NCBI RefSeq assembly: GCF_026898155.1
Contig: NZ_CP114029.1
Coordinates: forward strand, 1,247,501-1,311,500
DNA from: Jiella pelagia
Lineage (GTDB): Bacteria > Pseudomonadota > Alphaproteobacteria > Rhizobiales > Rhizobiaceae
Reading direction: 5' to 3'
DNA length: 64,000 bases
The translations under genes were made by a program, and so were the position numbers. The notes beneath the pieces are model-generated. The model saw only the letters and a program-made list of their open reading frames with translations, was not told the DNA's origin and did not search any database. Of this stretch, positions 51,023 to 62,833 are shown in pieces (positions within the stretch are counted from its first letter, which is position 1; each line of letters begins with the position of its first letter).

Positions 51023-51066
51023 GTAAAACGTTCGTTCTACTTGCATGTGTAGAGCGATCGTTCTAC
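51023..51066. promoter_or_regulatory. Two tandem 18-base TetR-type operators
   Basis: GTAAAACGTTCGTTCTAC (51023-51040) and GTAGAGCGATCGTTCTAC (51049-51066) are both near-perfect palindromes of the form GTARARCGNNCGTTYTAC-like, and share most positions. They lie in the 71-base gap between the divergent oxidoreductase and TetR genes, so the regulator probably controls both. Confidence 0.8.
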
Positions 51067-51076
51067 TTCGTCAACC

Positions 51077-51605
51077 ATGAGAGATTCGATCAAGAGCGAG
51101 ATCGTCGCCGGGCTGGAGCAGGCCTTCGTGCGTCAAGGCTTTGCCAAGCCGGGCGTCGATGAGCTGCGCGCGGCGGCCGGCGTCAGCCTGCGCACACTCT
51201 ACAAATATTACCCGTCACGCGAGGCGATGATCCTCGGCGCGCTGGAACATCGCCACGGCCGCTATCTGGAGCGTCTGTTCGACGGTCTGCCGACCGATCC
51301 GCCGGAGGCGCTCGACGCGATCTTGCAGCGGGTGGCAGACTGGATGCGCCGGGAGACAAGCCGTGGCTGTCTCTTCCACGGCGCCGTCGCGGCCGTCCCC
51401 GAAAGCGCGGCGCTCCAGGATCTTCTTGAGAGGCACAAAGGGGAAATCGCCCGGCGTGCGACCGCGGCGGTCGATCTCCACGGCTGTGAGGCCGAGCCTC
51501 ACCCTCATCCTCGAAGGTCTCACCCAGAGCTGGGCCCTCAACGGCGAGGACGCCCTGCGTGCCGCCAGGCGACTGGCCGGCTGCCTGATCGCTCCGAAGC
51601 GATAA
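51077..51605 (+). CDS. TetR-family regulator (one-base frame break near C-terminus)
   Basis: 175 residues after removing one base from GAGCCTC at 51494-51500, which joins HGCEAEL to TLILEGLTQSWALNGEDALRAA and a natural stop at 51605. As written, the frame drifts to 51694 with unrelated residues. The helix-turn-helix is PGVDELRAAAGVSLRTLYKYYPSREAM, about residues 24-50. The C-terminal ligand domain is short. It is divergent from the oxidoreductase gene, probably as its repressor. Confidence 0.88.
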
Positions 51606-51643
51606 CGAACGACCACGGCCGCCGAACGGCCGCAGTCGATCGC

Positions 51644-52177
51644 TTACTTTCGAACCGCCGGCCGGATCTCCGCCTCGAGCCGCGTCGCGGCTAGGCCCCT
51701 CACCATCTGCTCGAGCGTCGGAACCGCACCGCCCTTCCCCGCCAGGCCGATCGCCTGGGGCTTCTTGACGAGAAACCCGTCGGCAAGTGCGGTCCGCTTG
51801 CCACGCAGCCGCTGCAGGAAGCGGGGCCGGTCCATCGGCGCCCGGCGAAACTGGGCAGAGGGCGTCACGGCCCGACCCTCCCCGATCCGCTCGACATGCT
51901 CGACCACCGCGGCGATCCAACCGGAAACGAGCCGCGCGCCGGGCTCGACGACCAACAGCCACTCGCCCTTCGCCGTCGCCACGGCCGCGCGCAGCTCCTC
52001 GGCCGCGATGACCCGGCAGCCTGTATGGTCGGCGACCTTCCTCGCATCCGGTCCCATGCCCCGGTCGACGAGCACGACCTCGCGGACGATGCCTTCGACC
52101 GCCCCCGGCACGAGGCTTCCCAGTGTCGACGCCAGCTTGTGGTCGTCCGGCCCGCAATCGATGAATACGCTCAGCAT
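51644..52177 (-). CDS. Glycosyltransferase family 2-like protein
   Basis: 177 residues from the ATG at 52177, where GAAGGA directly touches the start codon; upstream ATG 52225 is possible, but its residues look non-coding. The GT-A start MLSVFIDCGPDDHKLASTL, then GIVREVVLVDRG and AKGEWLLVVEPGARL, resembles short alphaproteobacterial GT2 proteins. The usual D-X-D metal motif is replaced by EPGAR. No polysaccharide cluster surrounds it. Activity uncertain. Confidence 0.7.
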   Translation of the reverse strand: MLSVFIDCGPDDHKLASTLGSLVPGAVEGIVREVVLVDRGMGPDARKVADHTGCRVIAAEELRAAVATAKGEWLLVVEPGARLVSGWIAAVVEHVERIGEGRAVTPSAQFRRAPMDRPRFLQRLRGKRTALADGFLVKKPQAIGLAGKGGAVPTLEQMVRGLAATRLEAEIRPAVRK

Positions 52178-52302
52178 TCCTTCGCATAACCGAGCCTCAT
52201 CCCGCCGCGCCAACCCCGATCTCATTTTGTTCTTGTATTGTTCCCTCTTTGGCGTTAGCTGTTTGTTCACGGTATCCGAGGCCCATGCCAGGAGGCGCAG
52301 AC

Positions 52303-53460
52303 ATGCAGCAGATCTCAGCAGCCGACCGCGCGGCGTTCGCCAGTGCAAATGGCGTCGAAGTCGCCAATCATCTCGTCGACGCCGCCGATCTCAGACTGCC
52401 GGCCGATCGCCGGCGCGGGCGCGGCGCCGGGGTCAATCCGTCCGGTCGCTACGAGCCCTTCGCCCGGTCGAGCTTCGACGACGGCTGGGACACGCTCGAC
52501 AGCCTGCCGGCACTGAAGACCGAGGTGCAGGTCGAAAAGCCGAAGACGATCATCACCCGCAATTCCTCGCCGGACATCTCCTTCGACCGCTCGATCAATC
52601 CCTATCGCGGCTGCGAGCATGGCTGCGTCTACTGCTTCGCCCGGCCGTCCCACGCCTATATGGGCATGTCGCCCGGCCTCGACTTCGAGACCAAGCTCTT
52701 CGCCAAGCCGAACGCCGCCGAGCTTCTGGAGCGCGAGCTGGCCAAGCCCGGCTACGAGGTGAAGTCGATCGCCATCGGCACCAACACCGATCCCTATCAG
52801 CCGATCGAGAAGGACCGGCGCATCATGCGCGAGATCCTCGAAGTGCTGGAGGCGGCGAACCATCCGGTCGGCATCGTGACGAAGTCGGCGCTGGTCATGC
52901 GCGACATCGACATTCTCTCGCGCATGGCGGCGAAGGGCCTCGCCAAGGTGGCGCTGTCGGTGACCACCCTCGACCGGACGCTGGCGCGGGCGATGGAGCC
53001 GCGGGCGGCGACGCCGACGCGGCGTCTCGAAGCCATCAAGGCTCTGACCGACGCGGGCATTCCGGCGATGATCATGACGGCGCCGATCATCCCCGGCCTC
53101 AATGATTCGGAGATCGAGCGGCTGCTCGAGGCCGGCGTCACGGCAGGGGCGAAGGAGGCCGGATACGTGCTGCTTCGCCTGCCGCTGGAGGTGGCGCCGT
53201 TGTTCAAGGACTGGCTGTTGCGGCACTATCCGAACCGCTACCGGCACGTCCTGTCGCTGCTGCGCTCGATGCGCGACGGCAAGGACTACGACGCCGAATG
53301 GGGCAAGCGAATGCGCGGCTCCGGGCCCTACGCCTTCCAGATCCGCCGCCGCTTCGAGATGACTGCCCGCAGGCTCGATCTGAACGCCAATCGGCTCCAG
53401 CTGAGGACCGACCTCTTCACGCCGCCGAAGAGCGCCGGCGTCCAGCTCGCCCTGCTGTAA
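52303..53460 (+). CDS. Radical SAM protein, PA0069/SplB-like family
   Basis: 385 residues from the ATG at 52303 behind AGGAGG. The [4Fe-4S] motif is CEHGCVYC (Cys spacing C-x3-C... within GCEHGCVYCFARPSHAYMG, about residues 104-122). Other family marks are GTNTDPYQPIEK, SALVMRDIDIL and PIIPGLNDSEIE. It resembles the SplB-like PA0069 group. It is probably a cytosolic enzyme using S-adenosylmethionine; the substrate is not known. It is followed by rnhB on the same strand. Confidence 0.9.
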   Translation: MQQISAADRAAFASANGVEVANHLVDAADLRLPADRRRGRGAGVNPSGRYEPFARSSFDDGWDTLDSLPALKTEVQVEKPKTIITRNSSPDISFDRSINPYRGCEHGCVYCFARPSHAYMGMSPGLDFETKLFAKPNAAELLERELAKPGYEVKSIAIGTNTDPYQPIEKDRRIMREILEVLEAANHPVGIVTKSALVMRDIDILSRMAAKGLAKVALSVTTLDRTLARAMEPRAATPTRRLEAIKALTDAGIPAMIMTAPIIPGLNDSEIERLLEAGVTAGAKEAGYVLLRLPLEVAPLFKDWLLRHYPNRYRHVLSLLRSMRDGKDYDAEWGKRMRGSGPYAFQIRRRFEMTARRLDLNANRLQLRTDLFTPPKSAGVQLALL

Positions 53461-53631
53461 GGGGCGGCAAGTCAAGTCGGCGGGGACTGCCGCATCATTC
53501 CCCGCCGACGGACCGACGGCGCATTGCCGTCGGACGGGTCCATACGAGCCCGGCGTTCCCCCCGGAGCGCCCCCCGCGGGTAAAGGTGGACCTTGCATGG
53601 GATCGGAGGATGCGCGAGTCTCCGCCGCACG

Positions 53632-54450
53632 ATGACCGTGCATTCCTCCGATTCTCTTGCTTTCGACTTCGATGAGGACGCCCCGCAGACGCCGGGCCGG
53701 CCCGACGCGCCGAAGCGAACCATCGCCAAGCCGAAGGTCGCCAGGCCGGCCGCCGCAAAATCCGGCGCAGCCAGTTCCAAGGCTGCGAAGGCACAGGCCA
53801 AGCCGAAAGCCGGCGGGACCCGTGCGGCGGTACGTTCCGGCCCTGATTTTTCCCGCGAGCGTCAGCTGATCTCGCTGGGAATGCGCTTCGTCGCCGGCGT
53901 CGACGAGGCCGGCCGCGGCCCTCTCGCCGGGCCGGTGACGGCCGCCGCCGTCATCCTCGACCCGGACGACATCCCGGACGGCCTCGACGATTCCAAGGCC
54001 TTGACGGCGGAGCGCCGGGAAGAGCTGTTCGGCCAAATCGTCGCCAAGGCGACCGTCGCCTCGGCATGCGCCAGCGCCGCCGAGATCGACCGCTTCAACA
54101 TTCGCGGCGCCACCCTGATCGCCATGCGCCGGGCCGTCGCCGCTCTCGGCGTTGCGCCCGAATATGTCCTCGTCGACGGCCGCGACGTTCCGCCCGGCTG
54201 TGCCTGCCAGGCCTCGGCGGTGATCGGCGGCGACGCGGCCTCGCTGTCCATCGCCGCCGCATCGATCGTCGCCAAGGTGGTGCGCGACCGGATGATGCGC
54301 CGGGCGTGCCTGGCGTTCCCCGGCTACGGCTTCTCAAAGCACATGGGTTACGGCACCGCTGCCCATCTCGCCGCCATCAAGACTCTCGGCCCGTCGCCGC
54401 TCCACCGCATGACCTTCGCCCCGCTGAAGGATCGCCTGCTGCTCCTGTAG
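53632..54450 (+). CDS. rnhB: Ribonuclease HII with basic N-terminal extension
   Basis: 272 residues from the ATG at 53632; RNase HII alone is about 200. The extra 65-70 residues are Ala/Lys/Pro-rich ([13 protein letters not shown] ...), probably disordered and nucleic-acid-binding. The catalytic domain begins [17 protein letters not shown], with the Asp-Glu pair, then [20 protein letters not shown] and [12 protein letters not shown]. It cuts RNA in RNA-DNA hybrids and removes misincorporated ribonucleotides. Confidence 0.95.
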   Translation: MTVHSSDSLAFDFDEDAPQTPGRPDAPKRTIAKPKVARPAAAKSGAASSKAAKAQAKPKAGGTRAAVRSGPDFSRERQLISLGMRFVAGVDEAGRGPLAGPVTAAAVILDPDDIPDGLDDSKALTAERREELFGQIVAKATVASACASAAEIDRFNIRGATLIAMRRAVAALGVAPEYVLVDGRDVPPGCACQASAVIGGDAASLSIAAASIVAKVVRDRMMRRACLAFPGYGFSKHMGYGTAAHLAAIKTLGPSPLHRMTFAPLKDRLLLL

Positions 54451-54556
54451 CGTTCGCGACCAAGCGGACGCGGACGCCATGTCCGTCTGCCTGATGCGGA
54501 CGACAGGTCATCGCCCGCCAAGGCGCTGTCGTCGTGGTTCATTGGCAGCGGGTGGT

Positions 54557-55345
54557 TCAGGCGAAGACGTCGGCGAGATCAGTGAAGCCGACACCGTCCT
54601 TGATCTCGCGCAGCCGTGCATAGGTCACGGCGACGGCCACGGAAGCGAGCGCCGCCGCCAGGCCACTGGCGAGCCCCTGCAGGATCAGGAAGACGATCGG
54701 GGTGCCGGCGGCGAGGAAGGCGCCGACGCCGGTGATCACCAACGTCACTACATAGAAGATCAGATAGATCAGCAGCGTGAACCCAACGATCGGCCAGCGA
54801 TAGCCCTTGGTCAGCGCGGCGCTGCGGCCGATGCAGCCGAAGCCGTTGCCCTCGATCACGATCACCGGGACGAAGACCGCCAAAACGCCCAGCAACCACA
54901 GGCCAGGGACCAGAAGCAGGGCGAAGCCGATGCCGATCAACAGCCAGGCGACGATGCTCATGACGATCAGCGGCAAAATCCACCGGAATGCCGTTGCCAC
55001 GTATGAACCGACATTCGCCGCCCGCCCGGCTTTCGCATCATAGGCGGCAAGGACGAGGACGGCCGTCAGCAGCGAATAGACCAGGAGCGGAACGACGATG
55101 GCGAAGGCGACGAAGGCGAACGGATTGCGTTCGATCAGCTGCGCCCCGGCAGCCGATCCGTTCGGGTCCAGCGTCTCGGCGCCGAAGATCAGGTAGCTCG
55201 GCATCTGCATCAACAGGCCGGCGACGATGCCGACCACGCCGAACAGGGCGAAACGGCCGAAGAAGATCGCGACCGTATCGCTCATTCTGGCGCCGACCCC
55301 GAATCTCGGTTTCGGCAATCCGGTGGCGGTGTCCATGGCTGTCAT
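54557..55345 (-). CDS. Multi-pass inner-membrane protein of unknown function
   Basis: 262 residues from the ATG at 55345, with AAGGA ahead. There are about six hydrophobic segments after a 25-residue cytosolic N-terminus: IFFGRFALFGVVGIVAGLL, FVAFAIVVPLLVYSLLTAVL, ILPLIVMSIVAWLLIGIGFA and others. The overall pattern resembles the glycerophosphodiester phosphodiesterase membrane-domain / DUF975-like families, but no enzymatic motif is present. It lies 97 bases after the RDD gene on the same strand. Confidence 0.8.
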   Translation of the reverse strand: MTAMDTATGLPKPRFGVGARMSDTVAIFFGRFALFGVVGIVAGLLMQMPSYLIFGAETLDPNGSAAGAQLIERNPFAFVAFAIVVPLLVYSLLTAVLVLAAYDAKAGRAANVGSYVATAFRWILPLIVMSIVAWLLIGIGFALLLVPGLWLLGVLAVFVPVIVIEGNGFGCIGRSAALTKGYRWPIVGFTLLIYLIFYVVTLVITGVGAFLAAGTPIVFLILQGLASGLAAALASVAVAVTYARLREIKDGVGFTDLADVFA

Positions 55346-55442
55346 CTCGCGTCCTTTCGGCTTCCATGTTCGAACGGATCGGTCGCATTCTCGGATGGCA
55401 TGGGTGGCGCGCCTTGCCGCGCCGTCCAACCGGCCTCACGCG

Positions 55443-56394
55443 TCAGGGCATGTCGGCCGCCGGCCCATCCGTGTGGTGGAACTTGTCGGCTCTGGCGTCG
55501 CCCATCAGCTTCTTCTGTTCCAGAAAGGCCCGCTGGGCGACGTAGAAGCTCTGCAGAAAGGCTTCCTCCTCGGCCGGCGGCAGGTTCTCGTCATAGCCGA
55601 TCTTGGCGCGGATGCGCTCGCCGATGCGGGCGAGCCCCTTCTGCCTCTCGCGGCTGTCCCTGGTCTCCTCGCCGCCGCGCAGGAGCCGCTCCAGCACCTG
55701 CAGCTCGTAGGCGCCGTAGAGTTCGAGCTGCGCGCTCGAAAAGACGAAGCGCTCGCGCGCCATCCGGCCGGCCGCGTCGGCGACGTCGGGCAGAAGCAGC
55801 GGCCGCGGCTCGAGCACGACGGCGGTGTCGGCGATGAGATCGCCGATCCGCTGGTTGGCCTTGTTGCGAATCGGCACCGCGACGACGACGAGCAGCCAGA
55901 CGAGCATGAAACCGTTCATCCAGAGCGAATCTTCCCCGCCGCCGATGAGGAAGGCGGCGGGCACGAAGACCTCGACCTCCTTGGTGAGGTTGCGCACGAC
56001 CACCTGATGGGTGGAAAGCCCAGAACCGTTCTTCGAGACGACGCGCAGGCCGAGCATCCGCTTGCCGGGCGTGCGGCCGTTCATCACGAGGCTCGCTGAC
56101 GATGTAATAGGGCGTGCCGAAGACCAGGACGAGGAACGTCGCCAGGGCGCCGAAGGCCGCGCCGCTGACGAGATCGGCAAAGAGCAGGGCGAGGATGATG
56201 ACGATCGTCGCCGTCGTCGTGATGACGAAGTCGACGAACTGGGCGCCGAAGCGCGCGCCGAGGCCGGCGACATCGAGGTGGAGGGGAACGCCCTCCGGCG
56301 GAAAGATCATCAGGCGCTTGCCGCCCTCGCCGAGTGCCGAGCGGCCGGCCTTGGCGCCTCGTCCCGATCGCCGGCTGCGGCGCCACGCCGCCAT
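55443..56394 (-). CDS. RDD-family membrane protein (one-base frame break)
   Basis: It starts at 56394, overlapping the SpoIIM-like stop by one base (TGATG). The frame breaks after GTPYYIVSE. Removing one base from GAGGCTC (plus-strand 56088-56094) continues it as LVMNGRTPGKRMLGLRVV to a stop at 55443, about 316 residues. The RDD domain shows ARFGAQFVDFVI in the first helix and the R-T-P-G-K family motif. The C-terminal 120 residues are charged and soluble. Last gene of the MoxR operon. Confidence 0.87.
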
Positions 56395-57428
56395 CAGACC
56401 GGCTCCGTCAGGGCTTCACGGCCGGCGCCTGCGCCCCGCCCCGCCAAGGTGAACCAGGCCGCCCAGAGAAGCCCGACGCCCCAGCCGATCACGAGCCTTG
56501 CCCAGAAGTCGGTGACGATTTGCCGGCCGATCCCTTCGAGAATCCCCGCGACGAACAGCATCGTCGCGGCGACGAGGGCGAGCTTCACGGCATCGCGGCC
56601 GGCATGGCGCAGCGCTGCCGAGCGGCTTCTGAGGCCGGGAAACAGCATGGCATAGCCGAGCGTCAGCCCGCCGGCGCTGGCGATCGCGATGGCGGACAGT
56701 TCGGTGACGCCGTGGATGGTCAGCCAGCCCATGAAGTCGAGCCCCAGCCCCTTGTCGACGTGGATGCTGACGAAAGCGCCGAGCATGGCGCCATTGTACA
56801 GAAGCAGGATGACGCTCGGCACGCAGAAGACGATGCCGAGGGCGAAGGCGAAGAGAGCGACCTTGGTGTTGTGGGAGAAGAGATAGGTGGCGAATGCGCC
56901 GAGTTCGCCGAGCGGCTGGTAGTCTTCGCCATAGATCACCCGTCGCAGCGCCTCGGCGCTGGCTCCCGGTCCGCGGCCGGCGGCGAGATCGCCCGGCACG
57001 AAGGCGTAGAACCAGCTGGAATCGCCCGCCGTCAGGAAGAACGCCGCGAGGGCTCCGAAGATCATCAATGCGAAGGCGCAGGCGATCGGCAGCAGCGAGC
57101 GGCGGACCGCCTGCGGCGCGGAGCGGGCGAAGAAGCGCGAGAGAAGGCCCGTCAGGCTTTCGCGCGGGGCGTAGACGACGAGATAGGCCCGGGCGCAGAG
57201 GCTTTCGAGATAGCGGACGACGGCGAGATCGAGGGAGATTTCCCGGGCGACGGAGAGCGAGTTCGTCGCCTGGCGGTAGAGCAGCACGAGATCGCGGGCG
57301 TCGTCGAAGGAAAGCCGCGACAGTCCGCGCTTTTCCGCCGCCTCGACGATGGCGGACAGGCGCTTCCAGTCGGCCTCGCGTTCGTCGCGAAACCGCGTCG
57401 AGCGGATCGTCCCGGCTTGCGCGTTCAT
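56394..57428 (-). CDS. SpoIIM-type membrane protein (stage II sporulation protein M family)
   Basis: 344 residues from the ATG at 57428, overlapping the DUF58 stop by four bases. A soluble N-terminal part of about 110 residues is followed by several membrane helices. The conserved [18 protein letters not shown] and [24 protein letters not shown] segments identify the SpoIIM/DUF95 family. The organism class does not sporulate; in this operon type the protein is thought to serve the MoxR system at the membrane. Confidence 0.9.
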   Translation of the reverse strand: MNAQAGTIRSTRFRDEREADWKRLSAIVEAAEKRGLSRLSFDDARDLVLLYRQATNSLSVAREISLDLAVVRYLESLCARAYLVVYAPRESLTGLLSRFFARSAPQAVRRSLLPIACAFALMIFGALAAFFLTAGDSSWFYAFVPGDLAAGRGPGASAEALRRVIYGEDYQPLGELGAFATYLFSHNTKVALFAFALGIVFCVPSVILLLYNGAMLGAFVSIHVDKGLGLDFMGWLTIHGVTELSAIAIASAGGLTLGYAMLFPGLRSRSAALRHAGRDAVKLALVAATMLFVAGILEGIGRQIVTDFWARLVIGWGVGLLWAAWFTLAGRGAGAGREALTEPV

Positions 57429-58740
57429 ATCAGCTCCCGCGCCTTGATGTTGAGATAGGTCGAGACCAGGCGAGCGGTGATGCCGCCGGGCTCGGCGTCG
57501 ACGACGAAGACGCCGAGGCGTGCCAGCCGGTCGAGCACAAGCCGCCGCTCCCGGTCGAGCCCGGCGGCGGCCACCGCGGCTGCCACCTCGCCGAGATCGC
57601 CCGCGGCCCGGCGCTGATACGCCTGGAGCAGCGGATCGCGGATCGAGACGAAGGCGACGACATGATGCCGGTTCAGCACCTCGACATTCTCGACCAGAAG
57701 CTCGGCCGTCGTCGTGTCGACGAAGTCGGAAAAGACGACGACGAGGCAGCGCCGCGACAGCTTCTGGCCGAGATGGGTCATGGCGAGAGTGTGGTTGGTC
57801 TCGATCGCCCGGTAGGACAGATCGGCGGCCTTCGAGCGCAGCTGGGCAAAGGCGGGCCGGCCGCCACGGGGCGGCAGATAGAGCCGCGGCCTGGCATCGA
57901 AGGCGTAGAGCCCGACGAGATCGCCACCCTGGATGCCGGCCCAGCCGAGCGCCAGCGCGGAATTGATCATGTGGTCGATCTTCGGCAGGCCGGCGATCTC
58001 CTCGCGCATCAGATGGCCGTTGTCGAGGGCGAGGACGACGTTGTGGTTCTTCTCGGCCCGCATCTCCCGGGCGACCAGCGCGCCGTGGCGGGCCGAACGC
58101 TTGTAGTCGATGGTGCGGCTGTCCATGCCGGAGACGAAATCGCGCAGCTGGTGAAACTCCGAGCCCTCGCCCCGCATCAGCGACGCCCGGCTGCCGAACG
58201 CCTCGGTCGCGATCTGCACGTCGATTTCCCCGGAGGTGATGGCCCGGACGTTCGGAACGACGACGAGGCGCGTCGAACAGCGATAGGCGGCGACGAGGTC
58301 GACCAGCTTGAAGCGGCTCGAACGCATGACGGCGACTTCGTCCACCGCGAAATGGCCGCGGCGCCCGGCCCTGACGGTCACCGTGGCGCGGCAATCCCCG
58401 CCGCCGGGCAGGAGCACGAACTGCGGCGGGCCGTCGAGGCCGGACGGCCAGGCAATGCGTGCCATCGCCGAGCCCGGCTGCGGCCCGCGCCCCTCTCGCG
58501 CGGGCCGCAGCCGGAATTCGAGTTCCGCCGTCTCGCCGACGAAAAGCTCCCGCGTCGCCGGCGCCTCAAGGACGAAGCGCCTTCGCCCCGGCGTCAGCAC
58601 GACATCGGCCACGACCAGGACGGCGAGAATGCCCCACATCGCCTGGATCGGCCCGGCCGGCTCGTCGGCGAAGACAACGAGGCCGAGCGAGAGGAGCGCG
58701 ATCAGGCTGGCGATCGCGAGCAGGCGACGCGACGGCCGCA

Positions 58741-58741
<1 letters not shown>
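57425..58741 (-). CDS. DUF58 domain protein (vWA-like)
   Basis: 438 residues from the ATG at 58741, overlapping the MoxR stop by one base. Two N-terminal membrane helices ([18 protein letters not shown] and [16 protein letters not shown]) precede a beta-rich region and the DUF58 signature [40 protein letters not shown] (in part). The vWA-like fold continues with [10 protein letters not shown] and [11 protein letters not shown]. It is the usual client or partner of MoxR ATPases. Confidence 0.93.
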
Positions 58742-59698
<957 letters not shown>

Positions 59699-61042
59699 GC
59701 CATGTCTCCTGAATGACGGCTTCGAAGGCGGCCAGCGCATCGAACCTCGACCGCTCGCCGGGATGCGGAGCCGTGACCGCCGCGTAGGCCTTGTTGAACT
59801 TGTCGCCGAGTTCCGGGGCGCGCCGCGAGAGGAAGCGGCCAATCGCTGCGGCGTCGTCGCCGGTGCCCCTGGCCCGTCGGCCTGAGCCGAGGAGCGCACC
59901 GGCGAGCGCCTCGACGCGGTCGACGACGTGCCGCCGGACGAGCGCGTCATCCTCTTTTGCCAAGAGCAGGATGCGGCGAGAGGCCTCGATGGTGCGGCGC
60001 TTCGAAGCCTCGGCCGGCTCCAAATCCTCCTGCGGACGGCCGAACCGCCGGCTGCCGCGCCAAAGGGCAAGTCCGGTGACGAGAACGACACCAATCCAGA
60101 ACAGGGAGAAGGGATAGGCGAAGAAGCGGTCGAGATCGGCGAGCGAGCGTTGGCGCGGATCCTCTCCGCCCACCTCGGCCTCGGTCGGCGCCACTGCCGG
60201 GCTGCTGGTCGTATCCGTCTCGACGAAGACCTTCGCATTGCCGGCAAAGCCCTCGATGACAGCAAGCGCCAGCGCCGCGTTGTCGCCGGCGGCAAGACCC
60301 GCATTGTCCAGAATGTCCGGGTCCGACAGGATGAACAGGGCATTCCCCGGCCCGTCGAACAGGGCGTTCGTGCAGTCGGCGAGAAGCGTTCCAAGGTCGT
60401 TGCCGGCCTCGTTGCGCAAGACCAGGATGGGGCGGCATTCTTCGTCGAGCGAGGGGCTCAGCACCTGGGCGGAATAGAGCGTCGCTGACGGCTCCAGCAG
60501 CCGGTCGTAGTCGGTGTCGTAGACTTCGAAGCTTGCAAGGCCCCGCTGCGGGAGCCGCGCCACGGGGCGCTCACCGAAAAAATCCATCGCCGCCACCGGC
60601 ACGAGGAGGTCGGGATGGGCGACGCCGCGAGGTACGATGCCGCCGCGGCATTTCGGCAGCACGGCCAGCATCGGCCCCACCTCCAGCCGCTGGGTGAACT
60701 CGGCCCTCGCCATCGGCCGGGGCGCCAGCGCCCCGCGTGTCTCCTCGGCCCCGTCCTCCTGCGGCACTCCTTCGCCGAGAAGCCTCGGGTCGTAGATCGG
60801 CAGGATGCGAATCGTCTCGGCGGCGGTGTCGTCGCCTATGGCCGGAACGGTCGCAACGCCCTTCGCCTCAAGCCAGCGTTCCAGTCCGGCAAAGCCGATG
60901 GCACTCTTCTCGAGCGGCTGCCTCCCGCCGAGAATGGCGAGGAGGACGACCACCAGGACGACAACGGCGAGAATCGCTCCGGTTCTGGCGTTCTCCCCCA
61001 TGCCCTGCCCCTTCGCCGATGGCCGGACGGACGTCTCCGCGG

Positions 61043-61780
61043 TCATCGGCGAATCTTCCGCAGAAACGGCTCGGCGAGGTCGAGGCAGCGCTGATACTCG
61101 GCGATGCCGATGTCCCGGCCGCCGAACAGGACGAGTTCGGTGTTTTCGGCCAAGACTTCGAGTTCGCCGCGATGCGCCCAGTTGCCCGGCAGGCGCTGCA
61201 TCAGCTCGCGCGTCGTCAGCGAGCGCTTCAGGACGATGGCGTTGTCCTCGGCCGCGAGCTTCAGGAACCGGTCGAGCACCTGACGCAAGCCGCTGCGCGG
61301 ATCGCTTTCGCGTCGCAGCCTGCCGATGAGGTCACGATCGAGTTCCGCCATCTCCATGCCGGCAGGCGCGGTATCCGGCCCGGAAGAGAATCGCCGGTTG
61401 CGGTGGCCCTTGAGGTCGGCAAGCTGGCCCCGGGCGAGCCAGAGAAGAAAGGCCAGGAGAATGACGCAGAGGACGAGGACGGTCGTTCCGCCCCATTCAT
61501 ACGCCTCCGACCGCGCGAGGCCGTCGACATCCGGCGTCTTCTCGGCATCGTCGAGCCCCTCGTCCGGCGAAAGATAGCGGATCTCCGTCTGCAGCCGGAG
61601 ACCCTTCACCGATTCGAGATAAGCCTTGCCGGCCTCGGACGGGCCGGAAGCGACCGGAGGATTGGCCGCGGGATCAGTCTGGCCGGACGCATCGACGCAC
61701 AAGCCGGTGACGAGCAACAGGGCAGCCCCGAGCGGAGTTCTCCATCGCAGAGCGTCACGGGAGCTTGGCAAACCGATCAA
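61043..61780 (-). CDS. DUF4129 domain membrane protein
   Basis: 245 residues, the first gene of the six-gene MoxR operon. An N-terminal signal or anchor (LGAALLLVTGLCVDA) leads to a short periplasmic part, a membrane helix (TTVLVLCVILLAFLLWLARG) and a C-terminal DUF4129 segment (LTTRELMQRLP ... LVLFGGRDIGIAEYQRCLDLA). The operon order DUF4129-DUF4350-MoxR-DUF58-SpoIIM-RDD suggests a membrane-associated chaperone complex. Confidence 0.88.
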   Translation of the reverse strand: MIGLPSSRDALRWRTPLGAALLLVTGLCVDASGQTDPAANPPVASGPSEAGKAYLESVKGLRLQTEIRYLSPDEGLDDAEKTPDVDGLARSEAYEWGGTTVLVLCVILLAFLLWLARGQLADLKGHRNRRFSSGPDTAPAGMEMAELDRDLIGRLRRESDPRSGLRQVLDRFLKLAAEDNAIVLKRSLTTRELMQRLPGNWAHRGELEVLAENTELVLFGGRDIGIAEYQRCLDLAEPFLRKIRR

Positions 61781-62170
61781 ACCACACCCCGCCGACGATC
61801 CCTATGCGTTCGTGGAAGATAGTCGGACAAGGCAGGATCACACCAGAGCGAAGCGACGGCGCAGCGAGCCGAACCTGGCCCGTCGCCTGCGGCATAACTG
61901 GACGAGACGGCCGATTCGTCTACAGGCCTTCTGCCGAACGCCCCTCGCCAACCGTGACGAAGCCGGCGTCTCTTCATTCGCCGTCCTTGCCTTCGTGACG
62001 TGGCCCTCGCTGACGCCGCCCACGGTCCGAGCTTCCTGCCGCGCCCGAAAGCCGCCTGGGCGAGACGGCTTGACGCCGAGGGCTTGCCGGGTGTCTTCAG
62101 CCTGCGCCCGGCAAGCCCGCCACCTCCTGCGGCACCGTGACGGGACCGGCAACACGACGGAGAACGACCG
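61781..62170. other. Divergent interval upstream of the MoxR operon
   Basis: 390 bases between divergent genes. The promoters of the MoxR operon and the DUF4345 gene should be here. Open frames crossing it have Arg-rich shadow composition. I recognise no RNA gene, repeat or operator. Confidence 0.4.
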
Positions 62171-62563
62171 ATGGACTTCACCCTCCCGACGAACGTCGCA
62201 GGCTGGCTGCCATTCACCGCCGCGGCCGTCGCAATCCTTCTCGGCCTTGCCGCCCTGTTCGCGCCGAGGCTGATTCTCTCGGCCATCGGCCTTGCCCCAA
62301 GCGCCGGAAGCATCGACGCCCTCGGCGGCGCCAGGGCGAGCCTCGCCGGCTTCTGGCTCGGCGTCGGGCTGGTCGGCGCCGCCCTCTACGACCAGCCCTT
62401 CGTCCAGCTCGCCCTCGGCGCCGGCTGGCTTTTTTCCGCCTTTGGGCGCCTCGTCTCGCTGCTCACCGACGGCGCCAGTTTCCGCGCGATCTTCTACCTT
62501 GCCGTCGAACTTGCTCTTGCCTGTGCCGCTCTGGCGCCGGCTTTGGGGTTCATTTCGTCCTGA
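62171..62563 (+). CDS. DUF4345-like small membrane protein
   Basis: 130 residues with four hydrophobic segments: FTAAAVAILLGLAALFAP, LAGFWLGVGLVGAALY, PFVQLALGAGWLFSAFGRLVSLL, and FYLAVELALACAALAPAL. The GARASLAGFWLG and FGRLVSLLTDG patterns match the DUF4345 family. Inner-membrane location expected; function unknown. It precedes the ATP synthase operon by 270 bases that hold no other gene I can support. Confidence 0.75.
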   Translation: MDFTLPTNVAGWLPFTAAAVAILLGLAALFAPRLILSAIGLAPSAGSIDALGGARASLAGFWLGVGLVGAALYDQPFVQLALGAGWLFSAFGRLVSLLTDGASFRAIFYLAVELALACAALAPALGFISS

Positions 62564-62833
62564 GGCCTCTTCGGCCGAAGGCGGATGTTGTCGCCGTTGC
62601 CGCCGCGCCTCTCGGGAACTGCCGTGAATAACTCGCAAAACCCAGCGATTCGGCTGCCTCAAGCGTGTTGTCGCGGTCAAATCCCTATGCTAGACGAACC
62701 CAGCCTCAAGGAGGAGGGCCGGCCCAACGTTGGCAGTCCGCTTGGCATCCTACAAACGGTTCCAAGACCTTGGCGAGCATGGCACGTCATGTTCGGCAGG
62801 TTTTGAGAAAACGCGAAAGAGAAACGGTCGTCC

